64,000 nt of DNA. Origin: Zymobacter sp047495495. Its GTDB lineage: Bacteria > Pseudomonadota > Gammaproteobacteria > Pseudomonadales > Halomonadaceae. The stretch covers positions 1,922,001-1,986,000 of the forward strand of contig NZ_CP179930.1 of NCBI RefSeq assembly GCF_047495495.1. The letters run 5' to 3'. The notes beneath the pieces were generated by a model. It was not told where the DNA came from, made no database searches, and saw only the letters and a program-made list of their open reading frames with translations. A program made the position numbers and the translations under genes. Positions 42,881-51,854 of the stretch are shown here, in pieces. The stretch's first letter is position 1. Each line of letters opens with the position of its first letter.

Positions 42881-43399
42881 CTAGGCTTCTGACATCCTAC
42901 CGCGCTGTTGACGCTCAGCGCGGTAGCGCCATAGCAAATTGAAGCTGCCGCCCCAGAACACGCCATCAATGGCACCGCTCCATAGCCCAACGATCATCAT
43001 CGTCCATGTCGATGACACTGCATCTTGATGCGTATGCAGATAGGCCGCCATGACAAAGCGGGAGATGAACGCCACCACGATAAAGCAAAGCGGCAAGGCA
43101 GAACCCGCCCGAACAACATGTCCCGGCGTACCGGCATCTCTCAGCCCCGGAGAGGCACGCCAGCACCACCAGCCCACAAGAGCTCCCAATGGCAACCCTA
43201 TAAGCGCCGATACCCATGCCAGAACCGACATTTCGGTATCTTGGCACAGTGCATAACTCCCCCAGACCAAGAAGATCACTGGCAGCAGCAACAGCCGAGT
43301 CAGTGACATCGTACGGTCCTGAAGCGCCTTAACGCCTCTCAGTACCAACACCACCAGAAGCACCCAGACCCACGTAGGCGCATGTGAAATGATCTGCAT
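42881..43399 (-). CDS. DUF6622-like small integral membrane protein
   Basis: The 172-residue protein has about five hydrophobic segments, beginning APTWVWVLLVVLVLRGV and RLLLLPVIFLVWGSYAL. This pattern (HxPxWVW...LRG...QDR...SLTRLLLLP) matches a widespread family of uncharacterised proteobacterial membrane proteins (DUF6622). The function is unknown. The ATG at 43399 has a strong AGGAGG site. It converges with dusC, and its upstream side is occupied by the 7-bp tandem array starting 90 bases before the start codon, which could affect expression. Confidence 0.8.
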   Translation of the reverse strand: MQIISHAPTWVWVLLVVLVLRGVKALQDRTMSLTRLLLLPVIFLVWGSYALCQDTEMSVLAWVSALIGLPLGALVGWWCWRASPGLRDAGTPGHVVRAGSALPLCFIVVAFISRFVMAAYLHTHQDAVSSTWTMMIVGLWSGAIDGVFWGGSFNLLWRYRAERQQRGRMSEA

Positions 43400-43488
43400 C
43401 TGCCCTCCTCTTCCATTCCAGAATCAATGATCTACCTTGCGCATTATGCGACGGACCGAGCTACACAGGCATCCTAATCGACCACTAT

Positions 43489-43938
43489 GGCGTGAGGCGT
43501 GAGGCGTGAGGCGTGAGGCGTGAGGCGTGAGGCGTGAGGCGTGAGGCGTGAGGCGTGAGGCGTGAGGCGTGAGGCGTGAGGCGTGAGGCGTGAGGCGTGA
43601 GGCGTGAGGCGTGAGGCGTGAGGCGTGAGGCGTGAGGCGTGAGGCGTGAGGCGTGAGGCGTGAGGCGTGAGGCGTGAGGCGTGAGGCGGTGAGGCGTGAG
43701 GCGTGAGGCGTGAGGCGTGAGGCGTGAGGCGTGAGGCGTGAGGCGTGAGGCGTGAGGCGTGAGGCGTGAGGCGTGAGGCGTGAGGCGTGAGGCGTGAGGC
43801 GTGAGGCGTGAGGCGTGAGGCGTGAGGCGTGAGGCGTGAGGCGTGAGGCGTGAGGCGTGAGGCGTGAGGCGTGAGGCGTGAGGCGTGAGGCGTGAGGCGT
43901 GAGGCGTGAGGCGTGAGGCGTGAGGCGTGAGGCGTGAG
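43489..43938. repeat. Tandem 7-bp repeat array, about 64 copies of GGCGTGA
   Basis: The 450 bases consist of GGCGTGA units, identical throughout apart from one extra G at about 43688. No spacers are present, so it is not a CRISPR. Because seven is not a multiple of three, every minus-strand frame reads the same seven-residue peptide repeat (HASRLTP) without stops; open frames here are artefacts. The + strand has GG every seven bases, which allows two-tier G-quadruplexes. It lies between the promoter side of the DUF6622-like gene and the tRNA operon terminator. Confidence 0.97.
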
Positions 43939-43966
43939 CAGTATGTGAACGGCGCTCACCCACTGC

Positions 43967-44008
43967 AAGCCTTTATTTCGGCATAAACCGACTAATGAGG
44001 CTTTTTTT
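43967..44008 (+). terminator. Terminator-like hairpin next to the 7-bp array
   Basis: AAGCCT (43967-43972) pairs with AGGCTT (43998-44003), an inner TCGG/CCGA stem tightens it, and seven T follow on the + strand. It would stop a + transcript coming out of the array. No + gene ends nearby. Confidence 0.5.
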
Positions 44009-44016
44009 CATGGATA

Positions 44017-44054
44017 CAAAAAAGCCCCGCCGATCATATAATCAGCGGGACTTC
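44017..44054 (-). terminator. Terminator of the tRNA operon
   Basis: Arms 44022-44034 and 44041-44053 (AGTCCCGCTGAT/ATCGGCGGGGCT on the minus strand, with two G-T pairs) are followed by six T. It lies just past the last tRNA-Arg. Confidence 0.85.
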
Positions 44055-44060
44055 TCTATA

Positions 44061-44137
44061 TGGCGCGCCCGAGAGGATTCGAACCTCTGACCCCTTGATT
44101 CGTAGTCAAGTACTCTATCCAGCTGAGCTACGGGCGC
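44061..44137 (-). tRNA. tRNA-Arg (anticodon ACG), copy 1
   Basis: The 77-base gene encodes its own CCA. The acceptor stem GCGCCCG/CGGGCGC pairs fully. The anticodon stem CTTGA/TCAAG holds the loop CTACGAA with anticodon ACG (deaminated to ICG, reading CGU, CGC and CGA). The T arm GAGGTTCGAATCCTC is standard. Confidence 0.98.
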
Positions 44138-44186
44138 AAAACTTGGAGAAGATAATTTAGAGTGTTTTCTCTAACACTTTAAGCTA

Positions 44187-44263
44187 TGGCGCGCCCGAGA
44201 GGATTCGAACCTCTGACCCCTTGATTCGTAGTCAAGTACTCTATCCAGCTGAGCTACGGGCGC
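44187..44263 (-). tRNA. tRNA-Arg (anticodon ACG), copy 2
   Basis: The 77-base sequence is identical to the copies at 44061 and 44336. The spacer to copy 1 is 49 bases. Confidence 0.98.
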
Positions 44264-44335
44264 ATTCCATAATGCATTGAGATGACAATCAAACTGATTT
44301 GAATGTAAATCTCATTTCCCTGTTAAATTTCTTCG

Positions 44336-44412
44336 TGGCGCGCCCGAGAGGATTCGAACCTCTGACCCCTTGATTCGTAGTCAAGTACTCTATCCAGCTG
44401 AGCTACGGGCGC
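44336..44412 (-). tRNA. tRNA-Arg (anticodon ACG), copy 3
   Basis: The 77-base gene is identical to the other two copies. It is the first tRNA-Arg after tRNA-Ser in the direction of transcription. Confidence 0.98.
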
Positions 44413-44443
44413 ATTACGAAAAACTTTAAACAGCGTTGACGGT

Positions 44444-44538
<95 letters not shown>

Positions 44539-44697
44539 CTTACCGACGGCGCACATAGTATCTATTTATCTTTCGCCTGTCTAGTGCTGTTTGATATTTT
44601 TATTGAAAAAAGCGTTGCAATTCAAATCGGAGGCCACGAATTCAGGCCTTCAGCGGCACCGCAGGCCGCGTCAGCCGTGCATTCTTGCAACATCGGC

Positions 44698-44895
44698 TCA
44701 TTCTTCGTCAGTGTCACTCTTCTCCTGAGAACGCTCGTTCTGGATGCGCTGATAGATTTCCTCTCTATGCACAAGAATATCGCGAGGCGCTTCTACACCA
44801 ATACGCACCTGGTTTCCTTTGACCCCCAGGACGGTAACGCTGACGTCATCGCCGATCATGAGTGTCTCGCCACTGCGGCGAGTCAGAATGAGCAT
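44698..44895 (-). CDS. csrA: Carbon storage regulator CsrA
   Basis: The 65-residue RNA-binding homodimer has the CsrA core: MLILTRRSGETLMIGDDVSVTVLGVKGNQVRIGVEAP, with R44-type VEAPRDILVHREEIY. It binds GGA motifs in mRNA leaders and controls translation or decay. The ATG at 44895 is preceded by AAGGAGG; the frame is open 18 codons upstream without similarity. The alaS-lysC-csrA-tRNA order is typical of gammaproteobacteria. Confidence 0.98.
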   Translation of the reverse strand: MLILTRRSGETLMIGDDVSVTVLGVKGNQVRIGVEAPRDILVHREEIYQRIQNERSQEKSDTDEE

Positions 44896-45149
44896 CTGGA
44901 CCTCCTTTGTCTTATACGACGTTATGTTTCCTGTTCTTGCATGCAGCACCGTCTAAACACACGTACGAGGCTTCCTGAGGAGAAGCCCCGCACGCAAGGT
45001 CAGACCATGACATCGTGTCCACGGCACTACCTAAATGCCTTGCTCGTAATGACTCACTGTAGAGCATCCGTGCAAAAGCCGCACATGCTACCCCCTATAC
45101 TATATAAGAGGCAGCTGCAGACGTTGCCGTCTAGTGACAATGCTCGGGA

Positions 45150-46397
45150 TCATACTTCCCGAGGTTCAGCATCCAGCCCGAAAGCCGTATGCAATGCGCG
45201 TACCGCTAGTTCCGTGAATTTCTCGTCGATGATGACGGAAATCTTGATTTCAGACGTCGAGACCATGCGAATGTTGATGCCTTCGGCGGCCAACGTACGG
45301 AACATCTGATCGGCCACGCCCGCATGCGAACGCATACCCACGCCTACCAGAGACACTTTTGCGATCCGTTCGTTTCCACGCAGTTCACCACCCAACGTCG
45401 GCACGACCTGTTCTTCCAGCAAACGACATGCCTGACGGAAGTCCTGTTTGCTGACGGTGAAGGTGAAATCGGTACGCTCATCCTCGATAGCAATGTTCTG
45501 GATGATCATATCGACTTCAATGTTGGCCTGCGCAATCGGGCCAAGAATGCGGGAAGCGATACCGGGGACATCAGGCATCTTGCGCAGGGTGATCTGCGCT
45601 TCGTTGACGCTGAACGCAATTCCGGAGATCTGCGGCGCTTCCATGTTATGCGTTGACAAGTGTTCTTCCTCCGCAACGATCAATGTACCAGGACCTTCTT
45701 CGAACGATGACAATACGCGCAGCGGCACATTGTACTTGCCTGCAAATTCAACGGAACGAATCTGCAGCACCTTGGAACCAAGGCTAGCCAGTTCAAGCAT
45801 TTCTTCTACGGTAATGGCATCAAGACGACGGGCATGCGCGCATACGCGCGGGTCGGTCGTATAGACACCATCCACATCGGTATAGATCTGGCATTCGTCT
45901 GCTTTCAGTGCAGCCGCCAGCGCTACCGCCGTCGTATCGGAGCCGCCACGTCCCAGTGTCGTGATCTCGCCGTTTTCATCCATACCCTGGAAACCCGCCA
46001 CCACGGTGACACACCCAGCATCCAGATCGCGACGCAGACGGTCAGTGTCGATATGGCTGATGCGCGCACGCGTGTGGGCTGTATCGGTATGGATGCACAC
46101 TTGTGCCCCGGTATAGGACACCGCTTCTACTCCTATCGACTGCAACGCCATCGACAACAGCGAAATTGTGACCTGTTCACCGGTAGAGACCAAAACATCC
46201 AGTTCTCGTGGATTTGGTTCCTCGGAAATATCGTTTGCCAGTCCCAGCAGACGGTTGGTTTCACCGCTCATGGCCGAAACGACGACGACAATCTGATGCC
46301 CATCTTCGCGAAAGCGTTTTACTTTCTCTGCTACCGCGCGAATACGCTCGATGGAGCCTACCGAGGTGCCGCCAAATTTTTGTACGTATAGCGCCAT
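45150..46397 (-). CDS. lysC: Aspartate kinase
   Basis: The 415-residue monofunctional aspartokinase phosphorylates aspartate for lysine, threonine and methionine synthesis. The catalytic domain begins VQKFGGTSVGSIERI and contains VSTGEQVTISLLSMAL, TTLGRGGSDTTAVALAAAL and YTDVDGVYTTDPR. Two ACT domains (about 265-330 and 345-410) provide feedback control, with the VGVGMRSHAGVA segment. The size and type match the Pseudomonas-like enzyme, which has an internal start for a beta subunit in some relatives. It follows alaS by 103 bases with a hairpin between them, and precedes csrA. Confidence 0.96.
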   Translation of the reverse strand: MALYVQKFGGTSVGSIERIRAVAEKVKRFREDGHQIVVVVSAMSGETNRLLGLANDISEEPNPRELDVLVSTGEQVTISLLSMALQSIGVEAVSYTGAQVCIHTDTAHTRARISHIDTDRLRRDLDAGCVTVVAGFQGMDENGEITTLGRGGSDTTAVALAAALKADECQIYTDVDGVYTTDPRVCAHARRLDAITVEEMLELASLGSKVLQIRSVEFAGKYNVPLRVLSSFEEGPGTLIVAEEEHLSTHNMEAPQISGIAFSVNEAQITLRKMPDVPGIASRILGPIAQANIEVDMIIQNIAIEDERTDFTFTVSKQDFRQACRLLEEQVVPTLGGELRGNERIAKVSLVGVGMRSHAGVADQMFRTLAAEGINIRMVSTSEIKISVIIDEKFTELAVRALHTAFGLDAEPREV

Positions 46398-46457
46398 GAC
46401 AGTCCTTCTATTCGGTTTATTTATTCGATTATCGGTTGGGCCCCATACATGACAAAC

Positions 46458-46484
46458 AGAAAGGCAGCCACACGGCCGCCTTCC
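46458..46484 (-). terminator. Probable terminator after alaS
   Basis: Arms 46461-46469 and 46474-46482 (AAGGCGGCC/GGCTGCCTT on the minus strand, one mismatch) with a 4-base loop are followed by a T-rich stretch. It lies between alaS and lysC and may only partly stop transcription. Confidence 0.65.
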
Positions 46485-46500
46485 CTACTGTCACGTTACG

Positions 46501-49110
46501 TTATGCCTGAAGCTGCTCGACCAGCCATGCATCGACGCTGGCCAATGCCTGTTGCAGGTGTTCAGGTTGGTTACCGCCGGCCTGAGCGAGGTCAGGACGA
46601 CCACCGCCTTTGCCGCCGACCTGGCACGCCACAGCGTTGACCAATGCCCCCGCTTTGACGCGGTCGGTCAAATCTGCCGTTACGCCTGCCGCCAGGCTGA
46701 CGCGGTCACCGTCGACAACGGACAGCAGCACGACACCTGAAGACAGTTTCTGACGCAGTGTTTCCACCATGCCGCGCAGTTCCTTGCTGGAGATGCCTTC
46801 CGGTGTAGCCACCAGAAGCTTCACACCAGCAACGTCTCGCGCCTGCTCGACCAACTCTTGGCTGGCAAAGTGGGCTAGACGTGATTTCAGACGCGTCAGT
46901 TCCTGTTCCAGGTCACGCTGATGCGCCAGTGCCGCTTCCAAGCGCACTTCACACTGTTCCGGGCGCGCTTTCAGCGCAGCGGCCATACGTCCAATGCTGT
47001 CTTCTTTGGCAAGGAAAGCATCCAACGCAGACTTACCGGTTACCGCTTCGATACGACGAACGCCCGATGCAACGCTGCCTTCGGAGACGATATGGCAAAG
47101 GCCAATATCCCCCGTGCGCGCAACGTGTGTACCGCCGCACAGTTCGATGGAGAAATCCTCACGCCCCATCGTCAGCACGCGTACGTCTTCACCGTATTTG
47201 GCATCGAACAGTGCACGTGCACCCAGCGCACACGCGTCGTCGACGCTCATGATACGTGTCGTGACCGGCGTATTGGCACGGATTTCAGCATTGGCAATCT
47301 GCTCGACTTCGCGCAGCTGCTCCGGCGTCACCGCTTCGAAGTGGCTGAAGTCAAAACGCAGGTGAACAGGCGTTACCAGCGAGCCTTTCTGCTGAACGTG
47401 ATCGCCCAGCACGCGACGCAGTGCTTCATGCAGCAGGTGAGTGGCAGAGTGGTTGCGACGGATATCGTCACGACGCGCGTCATCGACGTCAGCCGTGACA
47501 TTCATCCCAACACTTACTGCGCCTTCCTCGACCTGACCGCGATGGAACCACTGGCCCGCCGCGTTCTTGTAGGTATCGGTCACACGGAAGCAGACACCTT
47601 CCGCGATCAGCACCCCGGTGTCACCAACCTGACCGCCGGACTCGGCGTAGAACGGCGTGTGATCCAGTACAACTGTACCTTCCTGCCCGTCCGTCAGCTG
47701 GTCGCAGCCCTGACCGTCGCTGTCCAGCAGCGCCAGTACCTGACCTTCGCCTTCCGTATGCTCATAGCCGACAAAATCGGTCTGCGTATCAATGTCGATG
47801 ACGGTCTGCGCATCCGCAGAGAACTTGCTTGCCGCACGCGCACGCGCACGCTGCTCCTCGAGTGCCGCTTCGAACCCTTTCTCATCGAGCACGATGCCAC
47901 GCTCACGCGCCACGTCTGCGGTCAGATCGTAGGGGAAGCCGTAGGTATCGTAGAGTTTAAAGATGGTGTCACCCGGCAGCACATTGCCGTCGAGCGCTGC
48001 AATGGACTCATCCAGCAGCTTCATGCCGTGATCCAGCGTACGCTCGAACTGCTCTTCTTCCTTCAGCAGTACGCGCGCGATATGTTCGCTCTGCTTGTGC
48101 AGTTCCGGATAGGCCTGCCCCATCTCGGCGTCCAGCGTGGCCACCAGCTTATGGAAGAACGGTTCACGCGCGCCCATTTTGTGGCCGTGACGCACGGCAC
48201 GGCGAATGATACGGCGCAGCACGTAGCCACGACCTTCATTGCCCGGCATGACGCCATCGCTGATCAAGAAGGAACATGAGCGGATATGGTCGGCGATAAC
48301 ACGCAGCGAAGGCTGATTGATATCGGTCTGTCCGGTCAGCTCGGCAGCAGCCTTGAGCAGATTTTGGAACAGGTCGATTTCATAGTTGGAATGCACGCCC
48401 TGCATGACAGCGGCGATGCGTTCAAGCCCCATTCCCGTGTCGATGGACGGACGCGGCAGCGGATTCAGGTTGCCGGCTTCATCGCGATCGTACTGCATGA
48501 ACACAAGGTTCCAGATCTCGATATAGCGGTCGCCGTCTTCATCAGGAGAGCCAGGAGGGCCACCGGCCACGTCAGGGCCGTGGTCATAGAAGATCTCAGA
48601 GCTAGGGCCACACGGACCGGTATCACCCATCTGCCAGAAGTTATCTTCCTCAAGGCGCGTCAAGCGGTCTGCCGGCACACCGATCTCATTGATCCAGATG
48701 TCAGCGGCTTCGTCGTCAGTAACGTGTACCGTTACCCAAAGGCGATCTTTTGGCAGCTTCAGTACATCTGTCAAGAACGTCCATGCGAACCCAATGACTT
48801 CACGCTTGAAGTAGTCACCGAAGCTGAAGTTGCCCAGCATCTCAAAGAACGTATGGTGACGCGCGGTATAACCAACGTTGTCGAGGTCGTTGTGCTTACC
48901 GCCGGCACGGACACAACGCTGCGCCGAGGTGGCACGCACGTAAGGGCGTTTTTCCTGACCGAGGAAAACGTTCTTGAACGGCACCATACCCGCGTTAACG
49001 AACAGCAACGTCGGGTCATTGTTGGGAATCAGGGAGCTGGAATGGACTTCGGTATGACCATGCTGCTTGAAGAATTCAAGAAACGCCTGGCGTATATCTG
49101 CGCTTTTCAT
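46501..49110 (-). CDS. alaS: Alanine-tRNA ligase
   Basis: The 869-residue enzyme (876 in E. coli) starts at the ATG at 49110 (MKSADIRQAFLEFFKQHGH); the frame is open 25 codons upstream. Order of domains: class II catalytic core (VNAGMVPFKNVFLGQE, DTGPCGPSSEIFYD, DTGMGLERI), tRNA-recognition region, editing domain with zinc ligands in RNHSATHLLHEAL and CGGTHVARTGDIG, and the C-Ala domain ending in GGGRPDLAQAGG. It charges tRNA-Ala and removes mischarged serine or glycine. Confidence 0.98.
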   Translation of the reverse strand: MKSADIRQAFLEFFKQHGHTEVHSSSLIPNNDPTLLFVNAGMVPFKNVFLGQEKRPYVRATSAQRCVRAGGKHNDLDNVGYTARHHTFFEMLGNFSFGDYFKREVIGFAWTFLTDVLKLPKDRLWVTVHVTDDEAADIWINEIGVPADRLTRLEEDNFWQMGDTGPCGPSSEIFYDHGPDVAGGPPGSPDEDGDRYIEIWNLVFMQYDRDEAGNLNPLPRPSIDTGMGLERIAAVMQGVHSNYEIDLFQNLLKAAAELTGQTDINQPSLRVIADHIRSCSFLISDGVMPGNEGRGYVLRRIIRRAVRHGHKMGAREPFFHKLVATLDAEMGQAYPELHKQSEHIARVLLKEEEQFERTLDHGMKLLDESIAALDGNVLPGDTIFKLYDTYGFPYDLTADVARERGIVLDEKGFEAALEEQRARARAASKFSADAQTVIDIDTQTDFVGYEHTEGEGQVLALLDSDGQGCDQLTDGQEGTVVLDHTPFYAESGGQVGDTGVLIAEGVCFRVTDTYKNAAGQWFHRGQVEEGAVSVGMNVTADVDDARRDDIRRNHSATHLLHEALRRVLGDHVQQKGSLVTPVHLRFDFSHFEAVTPEQLREVEQIANAEIRANTPVTTRIMSVDDACALGARALFDAKYGEDVRVLTMGREDFSIELCGGTHVARTGDIGLCHIVSEGSVASGVRRIEAVTGKSALDAFLAKEDSIGRMAAALKARPEQCEVRLEAALAHQRDLEQELTRLKSRLAHFASQELVEQARDVAGVKLLVATPEGISSKELRGMVETLRQKLSSGVVLLSVVDGDRVSLAAGVTADLTDRVKAGALVNAVACQVGGKGGGRPDLAQAGGNQPEHLQQALASVDAWLVEQLQA

Positions 49111-49349
49111 GTATACCCTGCCGGTAATGAGAATTGCCGCATGACGATGACACTGCCACCGCACTACCATGTCGTACCATTTCATGCAGAAACAGTTTGC
49201 GAGTAGGCGATTTTGCCACAGAAAGCATGCACGATTGTAGTGAGTATACCCCCATCAAGGCCCTAATGAAGAGTCCCTGATGCAACAAAAAATACCAATA
49301 ATCACAGACAAGTTCATCCTGCAGGCGTTTTTTGCAACACTAGGGCAGA

Positions 49350-49856
49350 TTAATTGTCCATTTCCGGCGACCATGCGCAGGAAAGTGCGTGGCGTGTCTG
49401 GTCACCATCGAACCCCCTTCCCGCCAGAAAGCGCTGTCGTTTTGCCTTTTCTCGCAGATCATTGCCCGGCGTAGAAAATCGAGCAGCAAGTGCCTCGCAG
49501 GCCAGCGCATACCAGTCAGTATCTGCTGCCTGCAATGCCGCACGGGCGGAGGCTCCTTCAATGCCTTTCAACATCAGTTCATTAAGGATGCGGCGCGGCC
49601 CGTGGCGACGTGAGATCCGACTACGCACAAACACCTCGGCAAAGCGCGTGTCGGATTGAAGGCCCTGCTGTTGGAGGCTGTCAATTACGGACTCGACCAG
49701 CGCCCCATCCTCTGTGCGACGCCCCAGGCGGTCATGCAACTCAGCGACACTGTAATCACGACGCGCGAGTAGCCCGATAGCATATTCCATCAGTGTCGCC
49801 ATCGTTTGCGGTGCCATCTCCGAGGAACGCCGCCAAGGTGATGAGCGTTTTTCCAT
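49350..49856 (-). CDS. recX: Regulatory protein RecX
   Basis: The 168-residue protein is built from three-helix RecX repeats: AIGLLARRDYSVAELHDRL, then SDTRFAEVFVRSRISRRHGPRRILNEL, which holds the family core. RecX binds RecA filaments and limits their activity. The ATG at 49856 has GGAGGT upstream. It is downstream of recA on the same strand, as in most gammaproteobacteria, separated by the recA terminator, so it is probably expressed by read-through at low level. Confidence 0.93.
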   Translation of the reverse strand: MEKRSSPWRRSSEMAPQTMATLMEYAIGLLARRDYSVAELHDRLGRRTEDGALVESVIDSLQQQGLQSDTRFAEVFVRSRISRRHGPRRILNELMLKGIEGASARAALQAADTDWYALACEALAARFSTPGNDLREKAKRQRFLAGRGFDGDQTRHALSCAWSPEMDN

Positions 49857-49967
49857 TTTTGACCTCCTTTATCTATTTCCTTACTGCCCAACTTCAGTCT
49901 GCCTTTTTGGCACCTCGATCAGGCTCAACCGTGAAAACTCAGCGGTTCAGCAAGGACGGATCAAGAT

Positions 49968-50006
49968 ACAAAAAAGCCGATGAGGCGTGATACCCCATCG
50001 GCTTCG
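49968..50006 (-). terminator. Rho-independent terminator of recA
   Basis: AAGCCGATG (49974-49982) pairs with CATCGGCTT (49996-50004), and A residues on the + strand give a T run on the minus strand. It lies about 20 bases past the recA stop, before recX. Confidence 0.88.
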
Positions 50007-50022
50007 AATGACGTCAGTGCTA

Positions 50023-51096
50023 TCAGTTCAGATCGTCGTCGCCCTGTTCCTGCACGTCGACGTCTGCTTCTGCCTTGGCAGCATCAGCGCTGCGAGGCTC
50101 TGAGGTCTGCAGCAACTGAGCACGCACCTGATCTTCGATCTCTTTCATAATGTCGAGGTGATCTTCCAGATATTGTGCGGCATTGGCCTTACCCTGGCCG
50201 ATCTTGTCGCCATTGTAGCTGTACCATGCGCCAGCCTTGTTGATAAGGCCGCACTGTACGCCCAGGTCAATGACTTCGCCGGCATGGTAGATACCGCGGC
50301 CATACATGATCTGGAATTCGGTCTGGCGGAAAGGCGGTGCCACCTTGTTCTTCACAACCTTGACGCGCGTTTCGTTACCCACGACTTCGTCACCCTGCTT
50401 AACAGAGCCGATGCGGCGGATATCGAGGCGTACGCTGGCGTAGAACTTCAGCGCGTTACCACCCGTCGTAGTTTCTGGGTTACCAAACATGACGCCAATC
50501 TTCATACGGATTTGGTTGACGAACATGACCAAGCAGTTGGCGTTTTTGATATGCCCTGTGATCTTACGCAACGCCTGAGACATCAGACGTGCCTGCAGAC
50601 CTACGTGAGCGTCACCCATTTCACCTTCGATTTCGGCACGGGGTGTCAGCGCGGCAACGGAGTCGACGATGATGACATCAACGCTGCCTGAACGGACCAG
50701 CATGTCACAGATTTCGAGTGCCTGTTCACCGGTATCGGGCTGAGAGACCAGCAGATCGTCGAGGTTGACGCCCAGCTTGGCCGCGTAGCTCGGATCCAGT
50801 GCATGCTCGGCGTCGATGAAGGCACAGGTCTTACCCTGCTTCTGCGCCTGAGCGATGACGGACAGGGTGATGGTGGTCTTACCGGAAGATTCCGGCCCGA
50901 AGATTTCGATGATACGGCCATAAGGCAGACCACCGATGCCCAGTGCGATATCCAGACCCAGCGAGCCTGTGGAAACCGACGGCATAACGGTACTCGGCGC
51001 TTCACCCAGGCGCATGACCGCGCCCTTGCCAAACTGGCGTTCGATCTGAGAGAGCGCTGCGTTTAGCGCCTTGGTGCGATTTTCGTCTTGAGCCAT
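50023..51096 (-). CDS. recA: Recombinase RecA
   Basis: The 357-residue RecA drives homologous recombination and triggers the SOS response. The start is MAQDENRTKALNAALSQIE at 51096; the frame is open 17 codons further. Motifs in order: KGAVMRLG, Walker A GPESSGKTTI, DAEHALDPSYA, Walker B VDVIIVDSVAALTPRAEIEGEMGD, loop L2 FVNQIRMKIGVMFGNPETTTGGNALKFY, and an acidic C-terminal tail. It lies between pncC and recX, the standard cluster, and is probably SOS-induced from the promoter at 51267-51314. Confidence 0.98.
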   Translation of the reverse strand: MAQDENRTKALNAALSQIERQFGKGAVMRLGEAPSTVMPSVSTGSLGLDIALGIGGLPYGRIIEIFGPESSGKTTITLSVIAQAQKQGKTCAFIDAEHALDPSYAAKLGVNLDDLLVSQPDTGEQALEICDMLVRSGSVDVIIVDSVAALTPRAEIEGEMGDAHVGLQARLMSQALRKITGHIKNANCLVMFVNQIRMKIGVMFGNPETTTGGNALKFYASVRLDIRRIGSVKQGDEVVGNETRVKVVKNKVAPPFRQTEFQIMYGRGIYHAGEVIDLGVQCGLINKAGAWYSYNGDKIGQGKANAAQYLEDHLDIMKEIEDQVRAQLLQTSEPRSADAAKAEADVDVQEQGDDDLN

Positions 51097-51266
51097 GAGT
51101 ATGTTCCGTTTCAAAAAATGGTTCCGGTACTGGGCGTGCCAGCCCACCTGCCTTCATCGTCAAATGTGGTAAAGGACTTGACGGTTGGAAATTCAAAGCC
51201 CCTTGTCCCAGCTGACAAAGGAGTGCGGGCAGCCAACTGCCCATGACACCCCACGGAGCTTGTGAC

Positions 51267-51314
51267 GTGTGTATATATACAGTGGTATTATAGAGACACG
51301 CTTTCTCATTGCAA
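51267..51314 (-). promoter_or_regulatory. recA promoter with LexA box
   Basis: Read on the minus strand, TTGCAA (51314-51309) and TATAAT (51292-51287) are 16 bases apart. Just after the -10 box is CTGTATATATACACAC (51282-51267), which fits the SOS box CTG-N10-CAG except for the last base. The -35 lies inside the 3' end of pncC. The leader to recA is about 170 bases. Confidence 0.8.
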
Positions 51315-51854
51315 TGCAGAGCCGTACTTTTCTTTCATTGCCGAAGCAATATCCGGCTCTTCCTGCAATAGCAACGCCAGCCAAGAACGCAGTCCCTTCA
51401 AGGCCGCCAGCACACTGGCCTGACGCACCTGAGCGCGATCACCCTCAAAATGGAAACAGTGCGCAAATGCCGTTTCGCCATCACCCCATGCCATCCATAC
51501 CGTGCCCACGGGCTTCTGTTCGCTGCCACCATCCGGGCCAGCCACACCGCTCACGGCCACGCCCAGCTTGGCACCACTGACTCGGCACCCCCCCGAGACC
51601 ATTTCCTCGACGACGGCCTGGCTGACCGCTCCCTGTGCGCGCAGACTATCGGCGCTGACGTTAACCATTCGCTGCTTAGCGTCATTAGAGTAGGTCACGA
51701 AGCCACTTTCGAACCAACGCGAGCTGCCCGGAATATCCGTAATTGCACCTGCCACCTGGCCTCCCGTACAGGACTCCACGGTTGTAACGACAATACCCAA
51801 CTGTCGTGCCAGATGCCCCACTTCTTCCGCTACCTGCATGATCTGAGCCTTCAT
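51306..51854 (-). CDS. pncC: Nicotinamide-nucleotide amidohydrolase PncC (CinA C-terminal family)
   Basis: The 182-residue protein is the stand-alone CinA C-terminal domain type. It contains TTVESCTGGQVAGAITDIPGSS, GFVTYSNDAKQRM, GAVSQAVVEEM and AVSGVAGPDGGSEQKPVGTVWMAW. It deamidates NMN to nicotinate mononucleotide in the pyridine nucleotide cycle. ATGs at 51860 and 51854 are both possible; the second has better spacing to AAGGAG. It lies directly upstream of recA, as in E. coli and pseudomonads. Confidence 0.95.
   Translation of the reverse strand: MKAQIMQVAEEVGHLARQLGIVVTTVESCTGGQVAGAITDIPGSSRWFESGFVTYSNDAKQRMVNVSADSLRAQGAVSQAVVEEMVSGGCRVSGAKLGVAVSGVAGPDGGSEQKPVGTVWMAWGDGETAFAHCFHFEGDRAQVRQASVLAALKGLRSWLALLLQEEPDIASAMKEKYGSALQ

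Noticed and set aside
43489..43938. CRISPR array
   Set aside because: Units of 7 bp follow each other directly without spacers and no cas genes are near.
43424..43968. Protein made of HASRLTP repeats
   Set aside because: Two overlapping frames give the same peptide because the DNA period is 7 bp; neither has a proper start. It is the tandem array, not a gene.
46921..48279. Plus-strand frame of 452 codons
   Set aside because: It is antisense to alaS with low-complexity, unfamiliar translation.
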